NCBI RefSeq assembly: GCF_010092445.1
Contig: NZ_CP048031.1
Coordinates: forward strand, 3,720,001 to 3,784,000
DNA length: 64,000 bases
Origin: Shewanella sp. Arc9-LZ
Lineage (GTDB): Bacteria > Pseudomonadota > Gammaproteobacteria > Enterobacterales > Shewanellaceae
Reading direction: 5' to 3'
Shown: positions 37,291-45,248 of the stretch, in pieces
Position numbering within the stretch: position 1 is the first letter of the stretch
How the letters are laid out: every line of letters begins with the position of its first letter
Notes under the pieces: model-generated
What the model was told of the DNA's origin: nothing
Database searches by the model: none
The model's input: only the letters and a program-made list of their open reading frames with translations
Program-made: the position numbers and the translations under genes

Positions 37291-38646
37291 TTACACTGTT
37301 AGTAATAAGAACTCACGTTCCCACGAACTCACAACGCGTCTAAAGTTTTCAAGTTCAGCTTGTTTTACCGCCACAAAACCAGTGGTAAAAGATTGGCCTA
37401 AATACTCAATACAAGCATCACTGCTTTGCATCGCAACTAACGCTTCTTCTAAGGTCAAAGGTAAGCAGTTTTCGTTATTAGTACGGCTTTCGTTCGACTT
37501 TCCTGTCACAGGTGTAGAAGGTTTTAAGTCGTCAACCATACCGATATAACCACATAATAAGCTGGCAGCAATCGCAAGATAACAGTTAGCATCAGCACCC
37601 GGAATACGGTTTTCAATACGACGATTTTGTGGCGATGATTCAGGAATACGAAGACCACAAGTACGATTTTCCACGCCCCATTCCAAGTTTACTGGAGCAG
37701 AAGTGCCCGGTAAGAAGCGGCGGAACGAGTTAGCACTTGGCGCCATTAACGGTAACAATTCAGGAATGTACTGTTGTAAACCCGCAATATAGCTGAGGAA
37801 TAATTTACTTTGAGTGCCATCTTCTTTAGTGAAAATGTTTTTACCGGTTTTAATGTCCAGTACGCTCTGGTGAATGTGCATCGCGCTGCCAGGTTCATCG
37901 GTAACAGGCTTAGCCATAAAGGTGGCACACACATCATGCTTTAATGCGGCTTCTTTTAAGGTGCGCTTAAAAATAAACACCTGATCGGCTAATGACAATG
38001 CATTACCGTGGCTGAAGTTAATCTCCATTTGTGCTGGACCGTCTTCATGAATCAAAGTATCAATATCTAACCCTTGGATTTCACACCAATCATACATATC
38101 TTCAAACAATGGATCGTATTCGTTAGCAGCATCGATAGAGAAAGACTGACGGCCTGCTTCTGGGCGGCCAGAGCGCCCAATAGGTGGCTTAAGCGGTAAA
38201 TCATGATCATCTGAACGTTTGGTGAGGTAAAATTCCATTTCAGGAGCAATCACCGGTTCCCAACCTTTATCTTCATAAAGCTTAAGTACTTTCTTCAACA
38301 CGTTACGCGGTGACAATTCAATTGGATTACCCATACGATCATAACAATCATGGATAACCTGAGCCGTGGCTTCAACGGTCCATGGCAACATAAATACTGC
38401 ATTTTCGTCTGGAACACAGACAAAATCGATATCGGCATCATCGAGAAGTTGATAATAAATTTCTTCATCAATGAAATCACCGGTGACCGTTTGCAATAGC
38501 ACGCTCTCTGGTAAACGCATGCCTTTTTCGGATACAAACTTATCTACTGGGGCAATTTTGCCTCGTGCAATTCCAGTCATATCACTGATAACACATTCTA
38601 CTTCGGTAATTTTTTTGTCTTTTAAAAAAGCGATTAACTTATCCAT
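37291..38646 (-). CDS. puuA: Gamma-glutamylputrescine synthetase
   Basis: Glutamine-synthetase-fold enzyme joining glutamate to putrescine with ATP, first step of the Puu route. The 451-aa protein has GS features: ECVISDMTGIARGK near the start, APEMEFYLTKR with metal-binding glutamates, EDGPAQMEINFSHGNAL, GSAMHIHQSV with the catalytic His, and RTCGLRIPESSPQNRRIENR with nucleotide-binding arginines. It lacks the tyrosine-adenylylation tail motif of GlnA. Two bases separate it from the puuD stop, so the pair is cotranscribed. Context (puuD, puuR, puuB) supports PuuA over other GS-like ligases. Confidence 0.9.
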   Translation of the reverse strand: MDKLIAFLKDKKITEVECVISDMTGIARGKIAPVDKFVSEKGMRLPESVLLQTVTGDFIDEEIYYQLLDDADIDFVCVPDENAVFMLPWTVEATAQVIHDCYDRMGNPIELSPRNVLKKVLKLYEDKGWEPVIAPEMEFYLTKRSDDHDLPLKPPIGRSGRPEAGRQSFSIDAANEYDPLFEDMYDWCEIQGLDIDTLIHEDGPAQMEINFSHGNALSLADQVFIFKRTLKEAALKHDVCATFMAKPVTDEPGSAMHIHQSVLDIKTGKNIFTKEDGTQSKLFLSYIAGLQQYIPELLPLMAPSANSFRRFLPGTSAPVNLEWGVENRTCGLRIPESSPQNRRIENRIPGADANCYLAIAASLLCGYIGMVDDLKPSTPVTGKSNESRTNNENCLPLTLEEALVAMQSSDACIEYLGQSFTTGFVAVKQAELENFRRVVSSWEREFLLLTV

Positions 38647-38648
38647 TT

Positions 38649-39413
38649 TTATCTCACTTGTGTTGCCGCATGTTGTCTACAGGCTTGTCCGAATGCTTCG
38701 AAAATTGCAGTATAGAATGCATTTTCGGTTACTTTCCATTCTGGATGCCATTGGACTCCCAATGCAAAATTTTTAGCATTTTTAACAGAAAATGCTTCTA
38801 CTAAACCGTCTGGAGCGAATGCTTCTGGCTGTAACCCCTCACCAAGACGTTCAACGCCTTGAGTATGAACAGAGTTAACCTCTGCGGTGTCACAGCCCCA
38901 TGCATCGTGAAGAAGCCCGCCAGCAACCAGATTAACTGGATGCGAAATACCATATTGCACATCTAATGGGGCTTTCTTATCTTCACGATGCTCAATATAC
39001 GTGCCAACTTCATGTAGCTTCTGATACAAACTGCCACCAAAAACAACGTTCATTTCTTGAAAACCACGACAAATACCTAATACAGGGATCCCTGCATCAA
39101 TAGCGGCTTTTATCAGTGGTAAGGTTAATGCGTCACGCTTGGGATCATGATGGGTTCCATCATCACTAGCAGGACCTTGGTAATGATGAGGTTCAACATT
39201 CGATGGAGAACCTGTAAAAAGGATTCCGTCGAGACGAGCAAGAATAGCGTCAATAGGCGTATCTACGCCCAGTGATGGGATGACTAAGGGGAACCCTTTA
39301 GCGCCATTAACTACACTTAACAAGTATTTCTCACCCACAATGTTAAATGGATGAAGACCAATTTGCTGGTTGCACGCTACTACCCCTATGAGGGGAAGAC
39401 CTGACAGAGACAT
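38649..39413 (-). CDS. puuD: Gamma-glutamyl-GABA hydrolase
   Basis: Class I glutamine-amidotransferase-fold hydrolase releasing glutamate and GABA from gamma-glutamyl-GABA, last step of the Puu route. The 254-aa protein shows the nucleophile elbow LGICRGFQEMNV with Cys115 and the catalytic VQWHPEW with His223 and Glu225; FTGSPSNVEPHHY also matches PuuD. AAAGGTGAGAT precedes the ATG. It heads the puuD-puuA-spuC operon, with a 445-bp upstream region carrying an AAAACACTTT motif. Confidence 0.93.
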   Translation of the reverse strand: MSLSGLPLIGVVACNQQIGLHPFNIVGEKYLLSVVNGAKGFPLVIPSLGVDTPIDAILARLDGILFTGSPSNVEPHHYQGPASDDGTHHDPKRDALTLPLIKAAIDAGIPVLGICRGFQEMNVVFGGSLYQKLHEVGTYIEHREDKKAPLDVQYGISHPVNLVAGGLLHDAWGCDTAEVNSVHTQGVERLGEGLQPEAFAPDGLVEAFSVKNAKNFALGVQWHPEWKVTENAFYTAIFEAFGQACRQHAATQVR

Positions 39414-39858
39414 ATCTCACCTTTAGCAAAGAATGTGACGAACTTAATGTTTTACGTGTTCGTTTTTTCACACACTACACGGATTTTTTTAGCTAGGCAA
39501 GAGGATAACTGATGATAAAAACAACTTTTAACAAAAATAAATTAAAACACTTTAAAAACAAAATAGTAACTTTAAATTAACCGCAATGCATAAAAAAATA
39601 TTCTAAGTAACTTTGATTAAATATCATAAAGAAATGCGCCAAAATGGGGAGGGCAATGCACGAAAAAAGGGAATTTGTTGCTTAATATTCTTTACACAAG
39701 CCAATAATCTCATGCTAGGAAGTAATACGACAAAGGCTAAAAGTGAGTTAGCAATTAGCTTTTTGAGAAGTAGGAATAGCAAGATTAATTGATAATCTTG
39801 GGCTATTCCCTTGAACAAACGTAGTAGATATAAGCAGAAAAAGTTGAATAATAAATCA
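39414..39858. other. puuR-puuD intergenic region with operator-like and terminator-like elements
   Basis: This 445-bp AT-rich gap has no gene. AAAACACTTT lies at 39544-39553, 131-140 bp upstream of puuD. GGAATAGC and AAGATTA (39773-39787) pair with TAATCTT and GCTATTCC (39793-39809), a 15-bp bulged hairpin just after the puuR stop that may terminate puuR, although no T-run is evident. Confidence 0.5.
39544..39553 (-). promoter_or_regulatory. AAAACACTTT motif upstream of puuD
   Basis: Exact second copy of the decamer shared by polyamine operons in this window. Candidate PuuR operator; inferred. Confidence 0.4.
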
Positions 39859-40407
39859 TTAAAAATCAGCTGGTGTTGTGGCGCTAGTTAGCTTGCAAGG
39901 TTCATCAAATGGGTTACGAAATCGATGAGGTTGTTCACTATTAAAATAGTAACTATCGCCTTTTTCGAGGATAAAAACCTCTTCGCCAACAGTAAGCTCA
40001 AGCTTACCTTCTATAATGATGCCACCTTCCTCACCCTTATGTTGCAGCATTTCAGCGCCTGTATCAGCATTGACAGGATATGTTTCACTCATTAGCGACA
40101 TCGCACGGTTTGGGTAATCACGGCCAATAAGCTTATAGACTAATTCACCCGTACCTATATCCAGCAACTCATTACCCCGATAAACCACTTTTTGGTCACC
40201 GATAGAGCCATCATCAATAGAGAAAAAATCCACTAATGACATCGGGATCCCGGCTAAAACCTTTTTAAGTGAACTCACCGAAGGGCTAACACTGTTTTTC
40301 TCAATCATTGAAATTGTACTGTTGGTAACCCCTGCACGCTTGGCTAACTCACGCTGAGATAACCCTTTCAATTTACGAACAGCTTTTAGGCTTGTACCAA
40401 TATCCAA
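39859..40407 (-). CDS. puuR: PuuR-type transcriptional regulator (HTH plus cupin)
   Basis: Predicted repressor of putrescine genes, 182 aa. An HTH_3 domain lies near residues 5-60 (LKGLSQRELAKRAGVTNSTI followed by SMIEKNSVSPSVSSLKKVL) and a C-terminal cupin domain (EEGGIIIEGKLELTVGEEVF, GDSYYFNSEQPHRFRN). E. coli PuuR has the same layout. The start is TTG at 40407, because AGGAG lies seven bases upstream and the protein then begins at the usual distance from the HTH; the 21-codon upstream extension has no such support. Divergent from puuB. Confidence 0.88.
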   Translation of the reverse strand: MDIGTSLKAVRKLKGLSQRELAKRAGVTNSTISMIEKNSVSPSVSSLKKVLAGIPMSLVDFFSIDDGSIGDQKVVYRGNELLDIGTGELVYKLIGRDYPNRAMSLMSETYPVNADTGAEMLQHKGEEGGIIIEGKLELTVGEEVFILEKGDSYYFNSEQPHRFRNPFDEPCKLTSATTPADF

Positions 40408-40447
40408 ATTCGTTCTCCTAGTAAATGTTGACCAATATCCTGCTGCT

Positions 40448-40473
40448 AAAGTGTTGCAGATTATTAACACTTT
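40448..40473. promoter_or_regulatory. AAAGTGTT-N10-AACACTTT inverted repeat between puuR and puuB
   Basis: A perfect 8-bp dyad (40448-40455 and 40466-40473) in the 233-bp divergent control region. A further half-site TAAGTGTTAA is at 40541-40550. The arms equal the core of the AAAACACTTT motif seen elsewhere in the locus. Best candidate for a PuuR autoregulatory operator. Confidence 0.5.
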
Positions 40474-40640
40474 ACCAAAAATCTGTATTCATTAAGCATG
40501 ATATCTTACTTAAATCAAAGCAATTGTATTTTACACCAAATAAGTGTTAAATAAAATGCACACCGCAGATGGCTTAGATTGCATCTAACTATTCATTTAA
40601 AAGTTATTATTACAACTATAATCAATAGCTTGGAGAATTT

Positions 40641-41948
40641 ATGTCGCATAAATCCCCGATTCATAGCCAACACTACCCAGACTCCTTTTATGTCGCGACC
40701 GCCAAAGAGCTTTATCAGCACCCCAAGCTAACCGAAAACATTACTGTCGATGTGTGTATTGTCGGCGGTGGATTTAGCGGGATCAATACTGCAATTGAAC
40801 TCAGACAACGCGGCTACAGTGTCGCATTGCTCGAAGCCAAACGGATTGGTTGGGGCGCATCTGGCCGAAATGGTGGTGAACTTATCCGTGGGATCGGTCA
40901 TGACGCTAGCCAATTTCGAAATGAAATTGGTGACGAAGGTGTAAAATCTATTCAACAAATGGGTTTTGAAGCCGTTGATATTGTCACCGAGCGCATTGCC
41001 GAGCACAAAATCGATTGCGACTTACACATGGGTTATTGTGATTTAGCCGTAAAGCCACGGCACATGGATGATTTAGCGGCAGAATACCAAGATCTTCAAG
41101 ACCAAGGTTATCAAAAAACAATCAAGCTGCTTGATCGTTCACAAATTGGTGAAGTTATCGGTTCAGACTTTTATCAAGGCGCCTTGGTCGATATGGGCAG
41201 CGGACATTTGCACCCACTTAATTTAGCCCTAGGCGAAGCGCGTGTCGCCCGCGAACTTGGTGCACAATTATTTGAATACAGCGCCGCAGAAAAAATTATT
41301 AAAGGCACTAAACCCAAAGTCATTACCGCTGAAGGCGAAGTAACTTGTGACTATCTAGTCATGGCCGGTAATGGTTATATCGGTAACAAATTAAGCCCTT
41401 TCCTTGGTGGAAAAGTGTTGCCAACAGGCACCTATTTATTAGCCACTGAGCCATTAACCGAGCAACAATGTGCCAGTATCATCCCGCAAAACATGGCATT
41501 TGCCGATATGCGCGTGGCGTTAGACTACTTCCATTTATCAGCAGACCGTCGTTTATTGTTTGGTGGTTTATGCACTTATTCTGGTAAAGACCCAAAAGAC
41601 ATTGAAGCCGAATTAAGACCTAATCTTGAAAAAGTCTTCCCACAATTAAAAGGTATCAAAATTGATTATGAATGGGGCGGAATGATGGGCATCGGCGCCA
41701 ATCGCATGCCGCAAATAGGCCGTTTACCTGACGCCGCCAACATCTACTTTGCTCAAGCTTATGCCGGACACGGGGTAAACGCTACGCATATGGCAGCAAG
41801 ATTAATTGCTGAAGCCATTAGCCAGCAATCACAACGTATTGATGTGTTTAATGACATTAAACACATGACCTTCCCAGGCGGACCCATGTTGCGATCACCA
41901 TTGCTTGCAGCTGGAATGTTTTATCATAGGATGAAGGATTTGCTATAG
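40641..41948 (+). CDS. puuB: Gamma-glutamylputrescine oxidase
   Basis: FAD-dependent DAO-family oxidase, 435 aa, converting gamma-glutamylputrescine to gamma-glutamyl-aminobutyraldehyde with release of ammonia and peroxide. N-terminal fold VCIVGGGFSGINTAIELRQRG, then GWGASGRNGGELIRGIGHD, and C-terminal FAQAYAGHGVNATHMAARLI. GGAG lies six bases before the ATG. Divergent from puuR. It resembles the second oxidase at 29936-31222 in length and all motifs; PuuR adjacency favours this one as the classical PuuB. A terminator and then the repeat island follow. Confidence 0.9.
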   Translation: MSHKSPIHSQHYPDSFYVATAKELYQHPKLTENITVDVCIVGGGFSGINTAIELRQRGYSVALLEAKRIGWGASGRNGGELIRGIGHDASQFRNEIGDEGVKSIQQMGFEAVDIVTERIAEHKIDCDLHMGYCDLAVKPRHMDDLAAEYQDLQDQGYQKTIKLLDRSQIGEVIGSDFYQGALVDMGSGHLHPLNLALGEARVARELGAQLFEYSAAEKIIKGTKPKVITAEGEVTCDYLVMAGNGYIGNKLSPFLGGKVLPTGTYLLATEPLTEQQCASIIPQNMAFADMRVALDYFHLSADRRLLFGGLCTYSGKDPKDIEAELRPNLEKVFPQLKGIKIDYEWGGMMGIGANRMPQIGRLPDAANIYFAQAYAGHGVNATHMAARLIAEAISQQSQRIDVFNDIKHMTFPGGPMLRSPLLAAGMFYHRMKDLL

Positions 41949-41966
41949 GTTGATGGATTTGCTGCG

Positions 41967-41998
41967 GGTTGGCAAAAGGGTCAACCTTTGTTCTTTTT
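41967..41998 (+). terminator. Terminator after puuB
   Basis: GGTTG (41967-41971) pairs with CAACC (41982-41986) and is followed by TTTGTTCTTTTT. The short stem makes it moderately convincing. Confidence 0.5.
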
Positions 41999-42189
41999 AT
42001 GGCCTGCGGCCACTAACGTCGTGGCGCTTCACCCACACCAGACCAAGAGGAAACCAACGGCTGTTCCCTCTTGGAACTCCCAGCCGCCCCGCAACATTTT
42101 CAAACAGCGAAAAGGTCGCCATGGGGATTAATCCAGCTTTGAACTTCATTTTAGTGTTCTTCGGCCTTATTCGAAAATGCTAACGCTTC
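41999..42189. repeat. Left arm of a ~190-bp inverted repeat
   Basis: Bases 41999-42088 match the reverse complement of 45083-45172 at 87 of 90 positions, and 42131-42189 match the reverse complement of 44980-45038 at 56 of 59. The segment between (42089-42130) is diverged. No gene is seen from 41949 to 42339; weak frames here are repeat-derived. The two arms bracket the AbiGi and ClpP-fold genes. Confidence 0.92.
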
Positions 42190-42339
42190 AGATGGGGCGT
42201 CCCTTCCCCTCCAAAGCTAGCCAAACATCCATGTCTGGACTCACGCCATTTTCTTCAACGGCCTCTGCACAATGTGGACTGAGACTGAATTCAAAAACCA
42301 AGTACGATAAGGCATTAAAAAATAACGACCTTTAATCGA

Positions 42340-43083
42340 TCACATATCGCGACTGATTGTTTCTATAGATATTACCCTAGATATTAAAATTTTTATTTCA
42401 GCACTAGTGTAATGATCTAATTCAGTCTGGATAAAATTTATTAAATCTGGAATATCAGAATCAGAATCTACAAACAGATATTTTATATCCGTTGGGGACA
42501 CTTTGAGGCTGTATGTCTCTTTAGATAACTTATTTTGTAAATCCAGTATGTTATTATTTTGGAAGTGTTTCTCATAGAGAAAAGCATTAATTTTTAAATC
42601 AGAATATTTTCCATTTACAGCAAATCGCCACTCATTTTCTTGATAAAAGTCCTTTAAAATAAATTTCCCATGAACAAACATTCTACCTTCAATAGGCTTA
42701 ATATGAGTCATTAGATTATTAATATCGTCAGATGCGTCTTTATAAAAACCTTCATCAACCAAGTTTTTTCCAAACAATTTTTTTATTGATAAATGTTGGG
42801 GACTACCTTCATTTATATAAATTACTGGTGATAGATTATGTGATAAGGCCCAACTTTTAGTAACACCGATTCCAAAACGTCCATAAAAATCAACATGCTC
42901 ATCTACTCTAGAAAGAGGTATATCGCAAAAACAAACAATTGGATAAGCGGATTGGCTCTCATTACCGCTATACCACCTTACATCTTCAAGACAATATCTC
43001 GGCCAAAATCCATTTTTTAAAATATCTTTCAGAAAGTCTACATTTTTTGTGAAATGAAACAGTGTGTGAGATTTAGGCTGCAC
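42340..43083 (-). CDS. AbiGi-family abortive-infection protein
   Basis: A 247-aa protein resembling the AbiGi family (antitoxin-like part of the lactococcal AbiG phage-defence pair). Features: HTLFHFTKNVDFLKDILKNG with an early His, the family-typical PIVCFCDIPLSRVDEHVDFYG and RFGIGVTKSWAL, VIYINEGSPQHL, and a late FYQENEWRF acidic motif. The order H, Y, E is reminiscent of ADP-ribosyltransferase-like folds, but this is inference. The start is GTG at 43083 with AAGGA seven bases upstream. It is visibly AT-richer than its neighbours. No AbiGii partner is adjacent. Its position inside a repeat island suggests acquisition. Confidence 0.72.
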   Translation of the reverse strand: MQPKSHTLFHFTKNVDFLKDILKNGFWPRYCLEDVRWYSGNESQSAYPIVCFCDIPLSRVDEHVDFYGRFGIGVTKSWALSHNLSPVIYINEGSPQHLSIKKLFGKNLVDEGFYKDASDDINNLMTHIKPIEGRMFVHGKFILKDFYQENEWRFAVNGKYSDLKINAFLYEKHFQNNNILDLQNKLSKETYSLKVSPTDIKYLFVDSDSDIPDLINFIQTELDHYTSAEIKILISRVISIETISRDM

Positions 43084-43530
43084 GATTTTATCCTTAACTT
43101 TAGCGGCTAACGCTTATTAAATAGCTCACTTAAAAAAATGAACATAAACCATTTGTTAACATAACTTTATCCTATCTGTCACCTTGTAATAAAGCAATTA
43201 AGCTACTCTGACACACAATTTATTAAGTTCATTTTATAAAATTTTTTAACATGTAAAAGTAAATTCTATGACTTGTAACTATCAGGTTCAAATACATTAA
43301 AGACGTTGAAGAAAATAGTATGAGTCCTGAGATCGATGCTAGGCTATCTTTCGAGGGGAAGAGATGCATTTGAAGCGTAGCATTTTCAATCTTTATTAAT
43401 AAGATGGGCCGAAGATGGTTAAATACGCGGCCAGAGACTGGATCAATTTCCGTCGCAATTTTTTTCGCTGCTGTTGTTTGGTTAAATAGCGAAAATGTTG
43501 CCGGAACGGCAGGGGCCAATTCTTTAATAA

Positions 43531-43564
43531 AGAATAAAAAGGGGGTTGCTGTTGACCCCCTTTT
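43531..43564. terminator. Strong terminator-like hairpin after the ClpP-fold gene
   Basis: AAAAGGGGGT (43537-43546) pairs with ACCCCCTTTT (43555-43564) around 8 nt. The minus strand continues TTATTCTTTATT, so it best serves the minus-strand lipoprotein gene ending at 43642. Confidence 0.7.
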
Positions 43565-43571
43565 GGCCTGT

Positions 43572-43617
43572 GCAGGCTGGAACCTTGCGATCTTAAGCGT
43601 TAGTGGCCGTAGGCCAT
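43572..43617. repeat. 46-bp dispersed repeat, copy 1
   Basis: Matches 45188-45233 at 43 of 46 positions in direct orientation: GCAGGCTGGAACCTTGCGAT, CTTAAGCGTTAGTGGCC, then GTAGGCCAT versus ACAGGCCAT. Its GGCCGTAGGCC end also occurs in the ~190-bp inverted repeat. Confidence 0.9.
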
Positions 43618-43641
43618 CGCTTAAAAGACAAGCTAACTTAA

Positions 43642-44358
43642 TTACAATTGCTGCAACCTTTGTGCATGCTGCATCAGTAAAGTGTCTAATACTTCAGGGC
43701 TTAAGCTAAATATTTGTACAATTTCTTCGCCGGTTTTAGAAACTGTTGCTTGCTTGTCTTCAAAAGTAATATGTAAACCTAACGCCTTTAACGTCTGTGG
43801 ATCATAACTATATAATGGCGTGTTTCGTTTATCATTTAAGCCTGGCATCATCCCCAATACAGTGACAGCTTGATTAACCTTAACCTTATCAAAAAAGATG
43901 CGCTCGGCTTCTGCCCAGCGTGTGACATATTCTTTCATGCCTTCTAAGTGCAAAGGAATACTTTCTGGGTCATATAAAAGTGGTTGTAACGCCCCACCAT
44001 GCCAACCTAATAAAGCATCTTGTTTTATCGTCACGTTATCACTGGCTGTTACAATATAATTGGCACAAGATGACGCACAGACTTTGTCTACTAAGACCTT
44101 TAATTTGTGCTGATATACCAACTCACCTAATCGTATGCCAGCAAACACATCGCCCCCGCCACTGGTAATAACCAATGAGGTTATTTGAGTTGAACTATTT
44201 GCTATGCTTTGTTCAAAGGCGGCAACATTATCTGGATCAATTTCACCGCTATAATTAATGACAGAGGGCAATAAGGGGTCGATAACAAGACTAAAAGAGG
44301 GTTGTTTACTTGCGCAACCAGTTAAGGTTAGCAGCATGGCTAGCAGTAGATAATACAT
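43642..44358 (-). CDS. ClpP/crotonase-fold lipoprotein (COG3904-like)
   Basis: A 238-aa protein with a lipoprotein signal (MYYLLLAMLLTLTGC; Cys15). The mature part resembles periplasmic ClpP-fold proteins of the COG3904 type: ITSGGGDVFAGIRLGELVYQ (the oxyanion-like SGGG segment), VCASSCANYIVTAS with the expected nucleophile Ser, and LLGWHGG with a possible catalytic His. Function is unknown; a serine-hydrolase activity at the cell envelope is inferred. It lies within the repeat island, beside the AbiGi gene but with a 558-bp gap, so they need not be one operon. Confidence 0.72.
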   Translation of the reverse strand: MYYLLLAMLLTLTGCASKQPSFSLVIDPLLPSVINYSGEIDPDNVAAFEQSIANSSTQITSLVITSGGGDVFAGIRLGELVYQHKLKVLVDKVCASSCANYIVTASDNVTIKQDALLGWHGGALQPLLYDPESIPLHLEGMKEYVTRWAEAERIFFDKVKVNQAVTVLGMMPGLNDKRNTPLYSYDPQTLKALGLHITFEDKQATVSKTGEEIVQIFSLSPEVLDTLLMQHAQRLQQL

Positions 44359-44564
44359 TCATATTCCATCATGATGTTGAGTTCGCAAAAAATTAGCATA
44401 ACAAGCTCATTATTCACAAGTAAATAATGTAACGCCCTCGATAATATTGATTAATCAGACTCTAACTGAACATTATCGCCAGAGACTTATCATTGCAGGT
44501 CGTTGGACTATATAGCTTTAAGATTATTTTGCTACTTTAACCATCCGGTTTCAGCTTGATTGAG

Positions 44565-44608
44565 GACGTTGAGGACTCTTTATAAAAGAATGCGTGAGCC
44601 TGACATGG
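44565..44608. repeat. 44-bp dispersed repeat, copy 1
   Basis: Shares GACTCTTTATAAAAGAATGC and GTGAGCCTGACA with 44897-44940 in direct orientation; only a few flanking bases differ. Confidence 0.9.
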
Positions 44609-44896
44609 CCTTTCTCGCACATCTGACCTATATGGATATTGGAAATGTCATAATGATGTAGGGAACATCATTGACCATGCCATCACGACATTTGTGAATC
44701 CATTCACATCAGACTCCCTATGTGAAGCGTTAGCATTTTCATTCTTTATCATAAAGAGTTGGCCGAAGAACACTCAGACGAAGTTAAAAGCTGGGAATTT
44801 AATTGGGTCCGCATAAACTTTTATAAAAAGATAAGTTTTAAGCCACTTTTGTGTCCGAAACGAATTAGTCATGCCCAAATTCAACTCTGAACTTGA

Positions 44897-44940
44897 GGCC
44901 GTTGAAGACTCTTTATAAAAGAATGCGTGAGCCTGACAGG
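44897..44940. repeat. 44-bp dispersed repeat, copy 2
   Basis: Direct partner of 44565-44608; followed within ~40 bp by the right arm of the large inverted repeat, as copy 1 is followed by a related GAAGCGTTAGC block. Confidence 0.9.
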
Positions 44941-44979
44941 ACGTCAGGCTAGCTTTCGGTGGCCATGGATGGCCTATCG

Positions 44980-45172
44980 GAAGCGTTAGCATTTTCGAAT
45001 AAGGCTGAAGAACACTAAGATGAAGTTAAAAGCTGGATCTGACCACGTCGCGAAATTATCGCTTTTCAGATGATTTTGATGTGGCGGCTGGGAGATCCAA
45101 GAGGGAACAGCCGTTGGTTTCCTCTTGGTCTGGTGTGAGTGAAGCGCCACGACGTTAGTGGCCGTAGGCCAT
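44980..45172. repeat. Right arm of the ~190-bp inverted repeat
   Basis: Reverse-complement partner of 41999-42189 (see there for identity). It begins GAAGCGTTAGCATTTTCG and ends GTTAGTGGCCGTAGGCCAT. Confidence 0.92.
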
Positions 45173-45187
45173 AATCTAATAGCCCGT

Positions 45188-45233
45188 GCAGGGTGGAACC
45201 TTGCGATCTTAAGCGTTAGTGGCCACAGGCCAT
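45188..45233. repeat. 46-bp dispersed repeat, copy 2
   Basis: Direct partner of 43572-43617 with three mismatches; it ends 15 bp before the sseA stop codon. Confidence 0.9.
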
Positions 45234-45248
45234 AAAAAATTAAGCCTA

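Larger units (their letters stand above)
43084..43641. other. 558-bp spacer with degenerate repeat segments
   Basis: The left part (43084-43320) is AT-rich with no visible gene. GAAGCGTAGCATTTTCAATC near 43373-43392, followed by GGCCGAAGATGG, is a degenerate relative of the repeat at 44723-44794. A terminator-like hairpin at 43537-43564 and a 46-bp repeat at 43572-43617 follow. The 96-aa minus frame across 43229-43519 lacks protein-like features and is not called. Confidence 0.6.
44359..45248. other. 890-bp repeat mosaic upstream of the sseA 3' end
   Basis: No gene is supported. Two direct copies of a ~44-bp block occur at 44565-44608 and 44897-44940 (GACTCTTTATAAAAGAATGC, then GTGAGCCTGACA). 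Each is followed by GAAGCGTTAGCATTTTC and AAGTTAAAAGCTGG segments (44723-44794, 44980-45038). The right arm of the large inverted repeat and the second 46-bp repeat complete the mosaic. A 72-aa minus frame at 44774-44992 is made entirely of these repeats. Confidence 0.8.

Noticed and set aside
41950..42183. 77-aa plus-strand frame after puuB
   Set aside because: It lies wholly in the left arm of the large inverted repeat and resembles no protein.
43229..43519. 96-aa minus-strand frame between the AbiGi and ClpP-fold genes
   Set aside because: It overlaps degenerate repeat sequence, lacks a ribosome site and has no recognisable domain.
44774..44992. 72-aa minus-strand frame
   Set aside because: It is composed of the dispersed repeats, with no protein-like features.
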